NCBI RefSeq assembly: GCF_038246755.1
Contig: NZ_CP134706.1
Span: 4,588,001 to 4,652,000 of the forward strand
From: Micromonospora sp. FIMYZ51
Lineage (GTDB): Bacteria > Actinomycetota > Actinomycetes > Mycobacteriales > Micromonosporaceae
Reading direction: 5' to 3'
DNA length: 64,000 bases
Below, one piece after another: positions 18,101 to 26,396 of this stretch (its first letter is position 1; every line of letters begins with the position of its first letter). Below the pieces are notes generated by a model. That model saw only the letters and a program-made list of their open reading frames with translations. It was not told the origin of the DNA and searched no databases. Position numbers and translations under genes: made by a program.

Positions 18101-18495
18101 TCCCGGTCCGTCGCCGGCTCGCCCGTCAGGTCGTGCCGGCGGATCGGGCACCCCTGCCCCCGCTGGTCCCCGAAGCGCTGCTCCGGTTGACCGTCGACGA
18201 GCGCGAAGGTCGCCCGCAGCACGCCGTGCCGGGCCACCGCGGCGTCCAGGGCCGCCTGGAGCGCCGCCACATCCAGCGGACCGGTGAGACGGACCGCGGC
18301 CGGTACGTTGTAGGCGCCGGTGCCCGGAAACATCTGCTCGAACAACCACAGCTGGTGTTGCGGGTACGACAGGGGCGCGGCGCGCCGGTCCGGATGCGGC
18401 TCGATCGGTGCCTCGGCCCCATCGCGAAGCCCACGCTCGGCCAGCAGACGGCGCAGCGCGTCGCGTCGCCGGCCGGCCAACCCGGCATCGTTCAT
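15148..18495 (-). CDS. Nonribosomal peptide synthetase, C-A-T
   Basis: 1115 residues. A basic N-terminal helix of about 30 residues (GRRRDALRRLLAERG) resembles a docking or linker helix. C (about 40-460) has MHHLVGDAWS, so Gly after Asp is Ala. A (about 490-990) has FTSGSTGAPKG, NHYGPTET and YRTGDV. T (about 1010-1085) has LGGDSL. By manual alignment the pocket is V-D-L-K-V-G-H-V-G-K. The K-V-G-H-V/I-G-K part is that of Asp-activating domains, but residue 235, normally the Asp that holds the alpha-amine, is Val. ATG 18495 overlaps the upstream stop by 4 bp; the frame stays open further upstream but inside the preceding gene. Substrate: an Asp-like carboxylate with a displaced or absent alpha-amine is inference. 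Confidence 0.93.
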   Translation of the reverse strand: MNDAGLAGRRRDALRRLLAERGLRDGAEAPIEPHPDRRAAPLSYPQHQLWLFEQMFPGTGAYNVPAAVRLTGPLDVAALQAALDAAVARHGVLRATFALVDGQPEQRFGDQRGQGCPIRRHDLTGEPATDREERARALATTLASRRFDLVAGPLVEAHLIAMAPADHVLLLTMHHLVGDAWSWGVLLHETAAGYEKIRGGDRPSGDHPAAHYGDVARWQRNRVETPELRDQLSYWRERLAGSPPPLQLPTDRPRPAVPAFNGGVVDLDFGEDVVRGLRRLASGQGTSLFVALLAALDVLLYRYTGASDITVATSVANRGHPQTERMVGLFVNTVLLRARVTGRLTYRELLRQVGAGTAEALAHQEVPFEKVVETLRAHRAAGGAAAHFLVMCTMRAAPTLPSMGDLRLTDFPVHNGTSKRDLTLNLVEQGDRVSGQLEYDTALFDRDTIVRLADHLRRLCAAAVAAPDTPVARLPMLGDADRRAIADLAGPSASWPDGGTCVHELFAAQAARTPDAIAVRAEDARLTFAELDRLANRLAHLLQQRGVGPEHPVGVCVDRSPALAVAVLGTLKAGGAYVPIDPAEPAARRTAILREAGATVLVHTPAIEPPAGVDAIELNRSWLAATAPPAAPPTGRAAEPTNAAYILFTSGSTGAPKGVVVEHRQLVNYTLGILDRLGVTEPLSYAMVQPLTVDSCLTMLVPPLITGGVLHLISRERALDADALADYLVEHRVDCLKIAPSHLKALLGAGRKADLLPRRHLVVGGEASNWAWLREVAAMGTCQVENHYGPTETTVGVFTYRVTDRQPDTAGTPLGRPLANTGGQVLDHDGQPVPIGVPGELYVSGANVARGYLRRPDLTAAAFVPDPHAGAGGDRLSGGRLYRTGDVVRIRPDGGLEFLGRRDDQVKIRGFRIELGEIESVLTSSSLVREAAVVVRRDRRAEPRIIAYVVGAEENMADGALLEFLRERLPPHMVPAAVVPLAALPLSAHGKVERDALPPPPDHAGPITDPRDETERAVAAIWCDLLDAERVGIDQNFFDLGGDSLLLITLHQRLWSEVGLQVELIELFRSTTVRAQAALKGAAARTDGVDRAIERGRLQHRQLRRRQGAQSERRP

Positions 18496-21400
18496 TGTCG
18501 CCCCCCTGGCTCGGCGAGGAGCCGATCGAGCTCCTCCTCGGACAGTGCGGCCACCTGCAACACAAGCGCCGCACGTTCGTCCAGCTCCGGTCCGGCCTCC
18601 GGATCGGCGCGCAGCGCCGCCGCCACACCGGCGATGGTGGGCGCGGTGAAGAACCGCTCCAGCGGCAACGCGGCACCGAAGGTCTCCCGGACCAGCACCA
18701 CGAACCTCGTCGCGAGCAGCGAGTAGCCGCCCACGGCCCAGAAGTTGTCGTGCACCCCGACCGGACCGTCGATGCCAAGCGTTTCCCGCCACAGGTCGGC
18801 AAGCGCGCGTTCCGCGTCGTCGCGCGGCGCCACGAGTGGGATGGTCCGCGCCTGTGGCTGGCGCTCCGCCCGGGCCAGGGCGAGCCGGTCGACCTTTCCG
18901 CTTGGTGTCAACGGCAACCGCTGGCACCCGACGAACACGGTCGGGACCATGTACGGCGGCAGCCGGTGGCTCAGGTGTTCGCGTAACTCCTCCGGGTCCA
19001 CCGCCCGGTCCGGATCCGTCACGTGGTGGGCCACCAGGATCTCGCCGTCGGCGACGACCACGGCGTCGCTGACGGCTGGATGCGCGCACAACGCGCGTTC
19101 CACCTCAGCGGGCTCCACCCGGAAACCACGGATCTTGACCTGGTGGTCGGCCCGGCCCAGGTACTCCAGCACTCCGTCGGCCCGGAACCTGCCCAGGTCG
19201 CCCGTGCGGTACAGGCGATCGCCCGGCCGGTCGGAGAAGGGGTCGGGCACGAAACGCTCCGCCGTCAAGTCAGGACGACCCACATAGCCACGGCCGAGCG
19301 GCAGCCCGCCGACATGGAGTTCGCCGGGCACACCGGGCGGCACCGGTCGCAGCAGTCCGTCGAGCAGGTAGACGCAGGTGCCCGCGATCGGACGGCCGAG
19401 TGGCACCCGCCCGGCATCGGCGTCGGCCGGTGTCGCCAGGTGCCAGGTCACGTCGGCGGAGATCTCCGACGCGCCGTACAGATTGACAAGTCGGCGGCCG
19501 GGCAGCGCCGCATGGAACGCCGCGACGAGGTCGGCCGTGAGTGGCTCGCCGCTGCTGACCCAGAGGTCCAGCTCCGGTACGACGTCGGCGAGGTCCGGCA
19601 CGGTGTCGAGGATGACCCGCAGTAGCGACGGCACCAGCACGAGCCGGGTCACTCGGTGTTCGCCGAGCGTGCTGACCAGCGCCGGCACGTCGGCCACCAA
19701 ACGCTGGGGCAACACCACGAGCGGCACGCCGTGGCACAGCGGTCCGAAGATCTCCCAGAAGGAGTCGAGGAAACTCAGCGAGGTCTTGTGGCAGAGCACT
19801 TCGGGGCCGCGGAACGGGAACTCGCGCCACATCCACGTCAGCCGGTTGACCATCCCGCCGTGCAGGCCCACCACGCCCTTCGGGGTGCCGGTGGACCCGG
19901 AGGTGTAGAGCAGATACGCCGGCCACGTCGGGTCGATCCGCAGGCCCAGAGGAGACGGATCCCGCTCCGCGCAGGAGCGCCAGAGTTCGTCGAGGCTGAC
20001 CACGGGCGCGGGCACCGGACCCAGCCGTTCCCGGTGCTCCGTGGCCACCACCGCCAGGTCGACAGCGGCGTCGGTGACGACGAACCGCAGCCGCTGCCGG
20101 GGATAGCCCGGGTCCAGGGGCACATATGCCGCCCCGGCCTTGAGGATGCCGAGTAGCAGCACCACGGTGTCCGGGGACCGCTCGACGCACACCGCCACCC
20201 GCGACTCGGTGCCGATGCCGCGGCGACACAACTCCCGGGCGAGCTGATTGGATCGCTGCTCGACCTGGCCGAACGTCAGCGTGGCCGACGGATCGCCCGC
20301 GCAGCGCAGCGCCGTGCGGTCCCATCCGGCCAGTGCCCGCTCGCGGAACAGCTCCGGCAACGTGGCCGGACCGGTGCAGCCGGCCGGACCGTGTGCCCAG
20401 GCGCCGGTCACCAGGGCGCGTTCGCCCGCGGACAACACGTCCAACTCGCCGAGCGGCCGGTCCGGTTCTGTCACGGCCCGGTTCAGCAACTCGGTGAAAT
20501 GCGCGCCGATGCGGCCCACCGTCTCCGCAGTGAACAGGTCGCTGGAGTACTCGATCATGCCGACGGCACCGTCGGCCGTCTCGCGGAGCATGACCATCAG
20601 ATCGAACTTGGCGTTGACCACCGGCATCGGCACCTGCTCCAGGCGCAATCCCGCCAGTTCAAGCGGCGGCAGTGGCGCGTTCTGCAACACGAGCACGTTC
20701 TGGAAGATCTGGCTGTGGCCGAGGCTGCGTTCCGGTGCGACCGCCTCCACCACCAGCTCGAACGGCAGCTCCTGGTGGGCGTACGCAGCCAGGGTCGTCT
20801 GCCGCACCCGGCCCAGCAACGCGCGGAACGACAGGTCGGGCTCGACCTGCGTCCGCAACGCCAGCATGTTGACGAAGACCCCGATCAGGTTTTCGACATC
20901 GGGATGCGTCCGCCCGGCGATCGGCGAGCCGACCACGACGTCCGACTCGCCCGAGTAGCGGTGCAGCAGGTACGTGAAGCCGGTCAGCAGCGTCATGAAC
21001 AGGGTGGCACCCGCCTCCGCGCCCAGCTGCCGCAACTCGTCAAGCAGCGACCTGGGCAGGGTCAGCGGGATGGCCGACCCAGCGAAGCTCTGGGCCGTCG
21101 GCCGGGGACGGTCCGGTGGGAACTCCACAAGCGGCGGCGCACCGGCCAACGCAGCGCGCCAGTACGCCACCAGCCGGTCCAGCTTGTCGCCGCGCAGTTG
21201 GGCGCGTTGCCATGCCGAGTAGTCGGCATACTGCACCGGCAGCGCCGGGGGCGGCTCGGTGGACACGCCCAGCTCGCGGGCGTAGTGAGTGCCGAGTTCG
21301 GCGACCAGAACACCTGTGGACCAGGCGTCCGAGACGCTGTGGTGCATGGTCAGGAGCAGCAGGTGCTCCTGCTCGTCGACGCGCAGCAGCGCGGTGCGCA

Positions 21401-24400
21401 ACAACGGTGGCCGGCTCAGGTCGAACGGCCGGGTGGCCTCGGCCAGCGCCAGTTCCTCCGAGCGCCGCCGGCGCTCTGCGGCCGGCAGGTGCCGCAGGTC
21501 GGTGACCGGCATCGCAACGGAGACCGACGGGGCGACCCGCTGCACCGGCCGGCCCTCGTCGTCCACACCGAAGGAGGTACGCAGTGCCTCGTGCCGGGCC
21601 ACCACCGCGTCGACCGACCGGCGCAGCGGACCGGGCTCCAGTGGCCCCTTGATCCGCACCACGTCAGGGATGTTGTACGCGGGATTGCCCGGTGCCAACT
21701 GGTCGATGATCCAGAAACGTTGCTGGCCGTACGAGAGTGGAATTGGCCCGTCCCGGTCCACAAGCGGGACGGGATCAGGGCCAGCCGCACTGCTGCTCGG
21801 CCCGTCGGCACCCTCCCGTACCCGCTCGGCCAGCCCTGCCACGGTCGGCGACTGGAGCAGGTTCAGCAGGGACAGCTCACCCCCCAGCGCCGCACGGGCG
21901 CGGGAAACGATCTGCGTGGCCAGCAGCGAGTGGCCGCCCAACTCGTAGAAGTCGTCGTCGCGTCCCACACGGTCCAGGCCGAGCATGTCCGCCCAGATGG
22001 TCGCGATCGCCCGCTCGACGTCATCGCTCGGCTCGACATACTCCGTGCCCAGGACCGGGCGGGGTTGCCGTGGGCCGCCGGCCGCGCTCGGGGCGCGCCG
22101 GGCCCCCTCCGGATGGCGGATCCAGCGGTCCAGCCGTTCCTCCAGATCGCCGGTGACGATCGTGACCACGCCGGGATCCGCGCTCTCGGCGATCCGGCAG
22201 AGCAGCCGGACCCCGTCGGCGACGCCTATCCCGTAGCGGGTGACGCTGGTGGTGGGGCGTGCCATGCCGCCCTCCGGGATCCAGTCCTCCAGGTCCACGC
22301 TGATCCAGCGTGGCCCGGGTCGATCGGCCATCGCCTGCGCGAACGTGTCCAGGTACACGCTGCCCGCCGTGTACGCGGAGGTGCCGAGGCCACCGAGCAC
22401 GGCGGCGTTCGAGGAGAACAGCAGCACGAAATCCGGTGCCCGGTCAGCCAGCGCCCGGGCGAGAGCACGGGTGCCCTCCACCTTGGCCCGCAGCACGCCG
22501 TCGAGCCAGGGAGCGTCGACCGAGTCGATCGGGGCGAAGGCCGGCCCGCCGACGACGCCAGCGGCGTGAAACACCCCGGCGATCGGTCCCAAGCGCTGTT
22601 CGACCGCCGCGAACGCGGCCTCGATCTGCTCAGGGTCGGCCACGTCGGCCTGGATCACCTCGACCCGGGCGCCGCGAGCCCGCATCGCCCGCACCCGCGC
22701 GATCCGACGCCCAGTGGGGTCGGCGTCGCCGTGCCGGCGCAGCAGCTCATCCCACTCCCCCTCGGCCGGCAACCCGGACCGGCCGACGAGCGCGACCGCG
22801 ACCGATTGCCCAGTCAGGTGGTCAGCCAGGTCGAGGCCGATGCCACCCAGCCCACCGGTGATCACGTACGCCGCGTCCGGGCGCAGTGGGTCGCGCGCCG
22901 ATCCCAGGGTGAGCGGCTCGAAGGTCGGCACCCACCGCCGCGAGCCACGGTACGCGAGCAGCCGCTCCGCAGTTGGCTCGGCGATGACGTCGAGCAGCCG
23001 TCCGGCGAGGACTCCGGCAGCAGGCCCGGCCGTCTCCTCGGGCGTGACGTCGACGCAGTGCACGCCGATGCCTTCGTACTCCTGCGGCACGCACTTGGCC
23101 GCGCCGAGCAGCGTCGACGCCATTGCGCGCGGCACGTCCGCCCGCTCGATCCGGGCCAGACCGGAGGTGATCACCCACAGGTCCACCGCCGGTCGGTCGC
23201 CCGGCTGAGCCAGCGCCCGGGCCAGCCACAGCAGGCTGTGCATGCCGTACGACCTGGGATGCGCAGCGGCGTCCGGGTCACGCAGGCTCCACATGTGCAG
23301 CACCCGCGTGGGCCTACCGTCGCCGGCGACCTCGGCCAGCAGCGCGGGATACGCCGCGAGGTCCTCCGGATCGATCCGGTAGCCACCCTCGGGCAGCCGC
23401 TCGACGCCGGACCTGGCCCCGGCCGGCGCCGGCTCCACCAGGCTGACCCGATGCCCGGCGGCCACCGCTCGCTCGACCAGGTCGGCAGTCAGTCCGTGCC
23501 CCGGACCGCTCGGCGCGAAGATCAGCCAATGCTCCGCATCGCACCAGGGCCCGGCCGGCGGCGGCATCGGAACCGACCGCCACGATGGCGCCAGCAGCCA
23601 GGCGTCGGGGTCGTTCACCCGACCGGGCACCGACGCCCGGACGGGACTGGCGGCAGCCGGCTCAAAGCGGCACCGCTGCCGCTCGAAGGGGTACGTGGGC
23701 AGGCCCACCCGACGGCGTGCACCGCGCTCGCTCGTACCGGCGAAGTTCACCGGCACGCCGGCGCTCCACAGTTTTGCCGCGCCATCGAGCAGGTGGGCCG
23801 GCTCGTCCGGATGGCGCCGGTCGTACGCGGCCGGCAGGGAGGGCACGATCACCGGCTGCCCGTCGGGGCCGGCCGCCGCCAGATGTTCGGCGGCCAGCGC
23901 GCTCAACGACTGCCCCGGTCCCACCTCCACAAGCGCGCGATCGGGATCGGCGCACAGCGTGGCGAGCCCATCCGCGAAGCGGACGGTGCTGACGCTGTGC
24001 CGAGCCCAGTACGCCGGGTCGGTCGCCTGCTCGGCGGTCATCCAGGTACCTGTCACGTTCGATACCAGAGGAATCTGCGGTGCGGCGAGCGACACCCCGG
24101 CCACGATCTCCGCCAACGGCCCGGCGACGCCCGCGACCAGCGGAGAGTGGAAGGCCCGCTCGGCGGCCAGCCGACGGACCGAGATCCGCTGCTCGGTCAG
24201 GCGCCCAGCCAACCGGTCGATCTCCTCGGGCAGGCCGGAGACCACGGTCAGCGTCGGTCCGTTGACCAGCGCAACGGAGAGCGAGCCATCGAGGTGCAGG
24301 GCCGTGCGCTCCCGGCTCAGCGGCACGGCCAGCATCGCGCCGGGCGGCGTCCGCTCGAACAGCCGTGCCCGTGCCACCACGACGGTAAGCGCCTCCACCA

Positions 24401-26396
24401 GCCCGAATACGCCGGCCACCGTAGCGGCGACGTACTCGCCGAGGCTGTGCCCGAGCACCGCGGTAGGCCGTACCCCGAGCGACCGCCACAGCTGGGCCAA
24501 GGCGTACTCGACGACGAAAAGCGCCGAGTGAGCCAGCGCGGTGCCGTGCAGTCCGCCGTGGGACCCGGTGCCGCGCACCATGGCACGCAGGTCCAGACCC
24601 GTTCGCCGGGCGGGCGGCGCGACGTCGGGATGCACCGCCAGTTCGCGCCGGAAGTCCGGACCCAGCAGCGGGTCGAGCACGGCACAGCACTCGTCGACCG
24701 CGGCCCGGAACACCGGTTCGGTCCGGTACAACTCACGCCCCATGCCCGGGTACTGGTCGCCCAGCCCGGCGAAGAGGAAGGCGACCGGCGTCTCCTGCCG
24801 CGAGTCCACCCTGTCGTGCGCGCCGCCCTCGGCGGAGCCGGCCAGCGCGGCGACCGCCGCGGCGGGCTCCCGGCACACCAGTGCGCGCCGGTGGTCGAAT
24901 CGCCCGCGCCCGCTTTGCAGGGTGTGCGCGACATCCGCCAGCTGAAGTTCGGGATGCCGGCCGAGGTGGTCGGCGAGCCGATTGCTCATCGCGTCCAGGG
25001 CCGCCGCCGATTTGGCGGACAGCACCAGCACCTGCGGCCGGTCCGGCGCGTCGGACGGACCGGACGACGGCTGCCCCGGCGCCTCCTCCAGCACCACGTG
25101 GGCGTTGGTGCCGCCGAACCCGAACGCGCTGACCCCGGCCCGGCGCGGGGTGCCGTCGGCGGGCCAGTCGACCAACGAGGTGTTCACGTAGAACGGGCTG
25201 GAGGCGAAGTCGATCTGCGGGTTCGGGGTGGAGAAGTTCAGTGAGGGTGGGATCCGGCGATGGTGCAGCGCCAGCACGGTCTTGATCAGACCGGCAACAC
25301 CGGCGGCAGCGTCCAGGTGACCGATGTTGGTCTTGACCGAGCCCAGTGCGCAGAAGCCGATCCGTTCAGTGTCACGCCGGAAGACCTCGGTCAGCGCCGC
25401 CACCTCCACCGGGTCACCGAGCTTGGTCCCGGTGCCATGGGCCTCGATGTAGGAGACCGTCGCAGGGTCCACTCCGGCCACTGCCTGAGCCCGCAGCACC
25501 ACCTCGGCCTGGCCCTCCAGGCTGGGCGCGGTGAAGCCGACGCGGTTCGCGCCGTCACTGTTCACCGCGGAGCCCTTGATGACCGCGTAGACGGTGTCAC
25601 CGTCGTCGAGGGCGTCGGCGAGTCGCTTGAGGACGACCACCCCGGCCCCGGAGCCGAAAACGGTGCCGTCGCCAGCCGCGTCGAAGGCCCGACACCGGCC
25701 GTCAGACGACGCGGTGCCGCCCGGAACGTGCAGGTAGCCGGTGCGCTCGGGCATCACCATGCTGCTACCACCGGCCAGCGCGAGGTCGCACTGGTAGCTC
25801 AGCAGCGCCTCGCAGGCCAGGTGGGTGGCGACCAGCGAGGTCGAGCAGCCGGTCTGCACGGCCATGCTCGGACCGCGCAGGTCGAGATGGTACGAGACCC
25901 GGCTGCTGAGGAAATCCTTGTCGTTGCCGAGCATCGCCAACTGCGCATCACTCTCGCCGACCTCGGGATGGTTGAGCAACGTGTAGAGCAGGTAGGTGCT
26001 CAGCCCCATGCCGGCGTACACGCCGATCATCCCGGGATGGTCGGCCGGGTGGTACCCGGCATGTTCGATCGCCGCCCATGCCGTTTCCAGGAAGTGGCGT
26101 TGCTGCGGGTCGAGCAGCGCCGCCTCGCGCGGGGAGTAACCCCAGAAGCGGTGGTCGAAGCTGTCCACGCCCTCGATGGGCGCCCCGGCAGGTACGAAGT
26201 TCGGCGCGCCGACGATCTCCGGCGGCACCCCCAGCGCGGCCAGTTCCGCCGGATCGAAGTTGCGGATCGACTCCACGCCGGCACACAGGTTGGTCCAGAA
26301 CGTCTCGACGTCGTCGGCGCCGGGGAACCGGCACGCGAGTCCCACGACGGCGATGTCCGCGGCGTTGTCCTCTGGCACCGGGGGCACGCTTGTCAT
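18492..26396 (-). CDS. Hybrid PKS-NRPS, KS-AT-KR-ACP-C-A-T (beta-alanine-type A domain)
   Basis: 2634 residues. KS 15-440 has Cys184 in QTGCSTSL. AT about 540-840 has GHSLGEYVAA (Ser651) and ERAFHS instead of HAFH; malonyl is the likely extender. KR about 1170-1420 has ITGGLGGIGL and a Ser/Tyr pair near AAVLGGLGTSAYTAGS, with Ser where the usual Asn follows Tyr. ACP has Ser1490 in LGGHSL. C about 1550-1990 has HHSVSDAWS. A follows, then T with VGGYSL. The A pocket reads L-D-W-V-V-S-L-A-D-K, close to the known beta-alanine code V-D-W-V-I-S-L-A-D-K. With KR but no DH, the PKS step should leave a beta-hydroxyl. Both ends overlap neighbours by 4 bp, giving a fixed gene order FAAL - this protein - C-A-T. 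Confidence 0.95.
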   Translation of the reverse strand: MTSVPPVPEDNAADIAVVGLACRFPGADDVETFWTNLCAGVESIRNFDPAELAALGVPPEIVGAPNFVPAGAPIEGVDSFDHRFWGYSPREAALLDPQQRHFLETAWAAIEHAGYHPADHPGMIGVYAGMGLSTYLLYTLLNHPEVGESDAQLAMLGNDKDFLSSRVSYHLDLRGPSMAVQTGCSTSLVATHLACEALLSYQCDLALAGGSSMVMPERTGYLHVPGGTASSDGRCRAFDAAGDGTVFGSGAGVVVLKRLADALDDGDTVYAVIKGSAVNSDGANRVGFTAPSLEGQAEVVLRAQAVAGVDPATVSYIEAHGTGTKLGDPVEVAALTEVFRRDTERIGFCALGSVKTNIGHLDAAAGVAGLIKTVLALHHRRIPPSLNFSTPNPQIDFASSPFYVNTSLVDWPADGTPRRAGVSAFGFGGTNAHVVLEEAPGQPSSGPSDAPDRPQVLVLSAKSAAALDAMSNRLADHLGRHPELQLADVAHTLQSGRGRFDHRRALVCREPAAAVAALAGSAEGGAHDRVDSRQETPVAFLFAGLGDQYPGMGRELYRTEPVFRAAVDECCAVLDPLLGPDFRRELAVHPDVAPPARRTGLDLRAMVRGTGSHGGLHGTALAHSALFVVEYALAQLWRSLGVRPTAVLGHSLGEYVAATVAGVFGLVEALTVVVARARLFERTPPGAMLAVPLSRERTALHLDGSLSVALVNGPTLTVVSGLPEEIDRLAGRLTEQRISVRRLAAERAFHSPLVAGVAGPLAEIVAGVSLAAPQIPLVSNVTGTWMTAEQATDPAYWARHSVSTVRFADGLATLCADPDRALVEVGPGQSLSALAAEHLAAAGPDGQPVIVPSLPAAYDRRHPDEPAHLLDGAAKLWSAGVPVNFAGTSERGARRRVGLPTYPFERQRCRFEPAAASPVRASVPGRVNDPDAWLLAPSWRSVPMPPPAGPWCDAEHWLIFAPSGPGHGLTADLVERAVAAGHRVSLVEPAPAGARSGVERLPEGGYRIDPEDLAAYPALLAEVAGDGRPTRVLHMWSLRDPDAAAHPRSYGMHSLLWLARALAQPGDRPAVDLWVITSGLARIERADVPRAMASTLLGAAKCVPQEYEGIGVHCVDVTPEETAGPAAGVLAGRLLDVIAEPTAERLLAYRGSRRWVPTFEPLTLGSARDPLRPDAAYVITGGLGGIGLDLADHLTGQSVAVALVGRSGLPAEGEWDELLRRHGDADPTGRRIARVRAMRARGARVEVIQADVADPEQIEAAFAAVEQRLGPIAGVFHAAGVVGGPAFAPIDSVDAPWLDGVLRAKVEGTRALARALADRAPDFVLLFSSNAAVLGGLGTSAYTAGSVYLDTFAQAMADRPGPRWISVDLEDWIPEGGMARPTTSVTRYGIGVADGVRLLCRIAESADPGVVTIVTGDLEERLDRWIRHPEGARRAPSAAGGPRQPRPVLGTEYVEPSDDVERAIATIWADMLGLDRVGRDDDFYELGGHSLLATQIVSRARAALGGELSLLNLLQSPTVAGLAERVREGADGPSSSAAGPDPVPLVDRDGPIPLSYGQQRFWIIDQLAPGNPAYNIPDVVRIKGPLEPGPLRRSVDAVVARHEALRTSFGVDDEGRPVQRVAPSVSVAMPVTDLRHLPAAERRRRSEELALAEATRPFDLSRPPLLRTALLRVDEQEHLLLLTMHHSVSDAWSTGVLVAELGTHYARELGVSTEPPPALPVQYADYSAWQRAQLRGDKLDRLVAYWRAALAGAPPLVEFPPDRPRPTAQSFAGSAIPLTLPRSLLDELRQLGAEAGATLFMTLLTGFTYLLHRYSGESDVVVGSPIAGRTHPDVENLIGVFVNMLALRTQVEPDLSFRALLGRVRQTTLAAYAHQELPFELVVEAVAPERSLGHSQIFQNVLVLQNAPLPPLELAGLRLEQVPMPVVNAKFDLMVMLRETADGAVGMIEYSSDLFTAETVGRIGAHFTELLNRAVTEPDRPLGELDVLSAGERALVTGAWAHGPAGCTGPATLPELFRERALAGWDRTALRCAGDPSATLTFGQVEQRSNQLARELCRRGIGTESRVAVCVERSPDTVVLLLGILKAGAAYVPLDPGYPRQRLRFVVTDAAVDLAVVATEHRERLGPVPAPVVSLDELWRSCAERDPSPLGLRIDPTWPAYLLYTSGSTGTPKGVVGLHGGMVNRLTWMWREFPFRGPEVLCHKTSLSFLDSFWEIFGPLCHGVPLVVLPQRLVADVPALVSTLGEHRVTRLVLVPSLLRVILDTVPDLADVVPELDLWVSSGEPLTADLVAAFHAALPGRRLVNLYGASEISADVTWHLATPADADAGRVPLGRPIAGTCVYLLDGLLRPVPPGVPGELHVGGLPLGRGYVGRPDLTAERFVPDPFSDRPGDRLYRTGDLGRFRADGVLEYLGRADHQVKIRGFRVEPAEVERALCAHPAVSDAVVVADGEILVAHHVTDPDRAVDPEELREHLSHRLPPYMVPTVFVGCQRLPLTPSGKVDRLALARAERQPQARTIPLVAPRDDAERALADLWRETLGIDGPVGVHDNFWAVGGYSLLATRFVVLVRETFGAALPLERFFTAPTIAGVAAALRADPEAGPELDERAALVLQVAALSEEELDRLLAEPGGRQ

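Noticed and set aside
20391..25244. Very long open frame on the plus strand (over 1600 codons) opposite the KS-AT-KR-ACP-C-A-T gene
   Set aside because: It has no recognisable domain, is rich in Arg/His/Gln/Pro as expected for antisense high-GC DNA, and lies entirely over a gene with continuous catalytic motifs.
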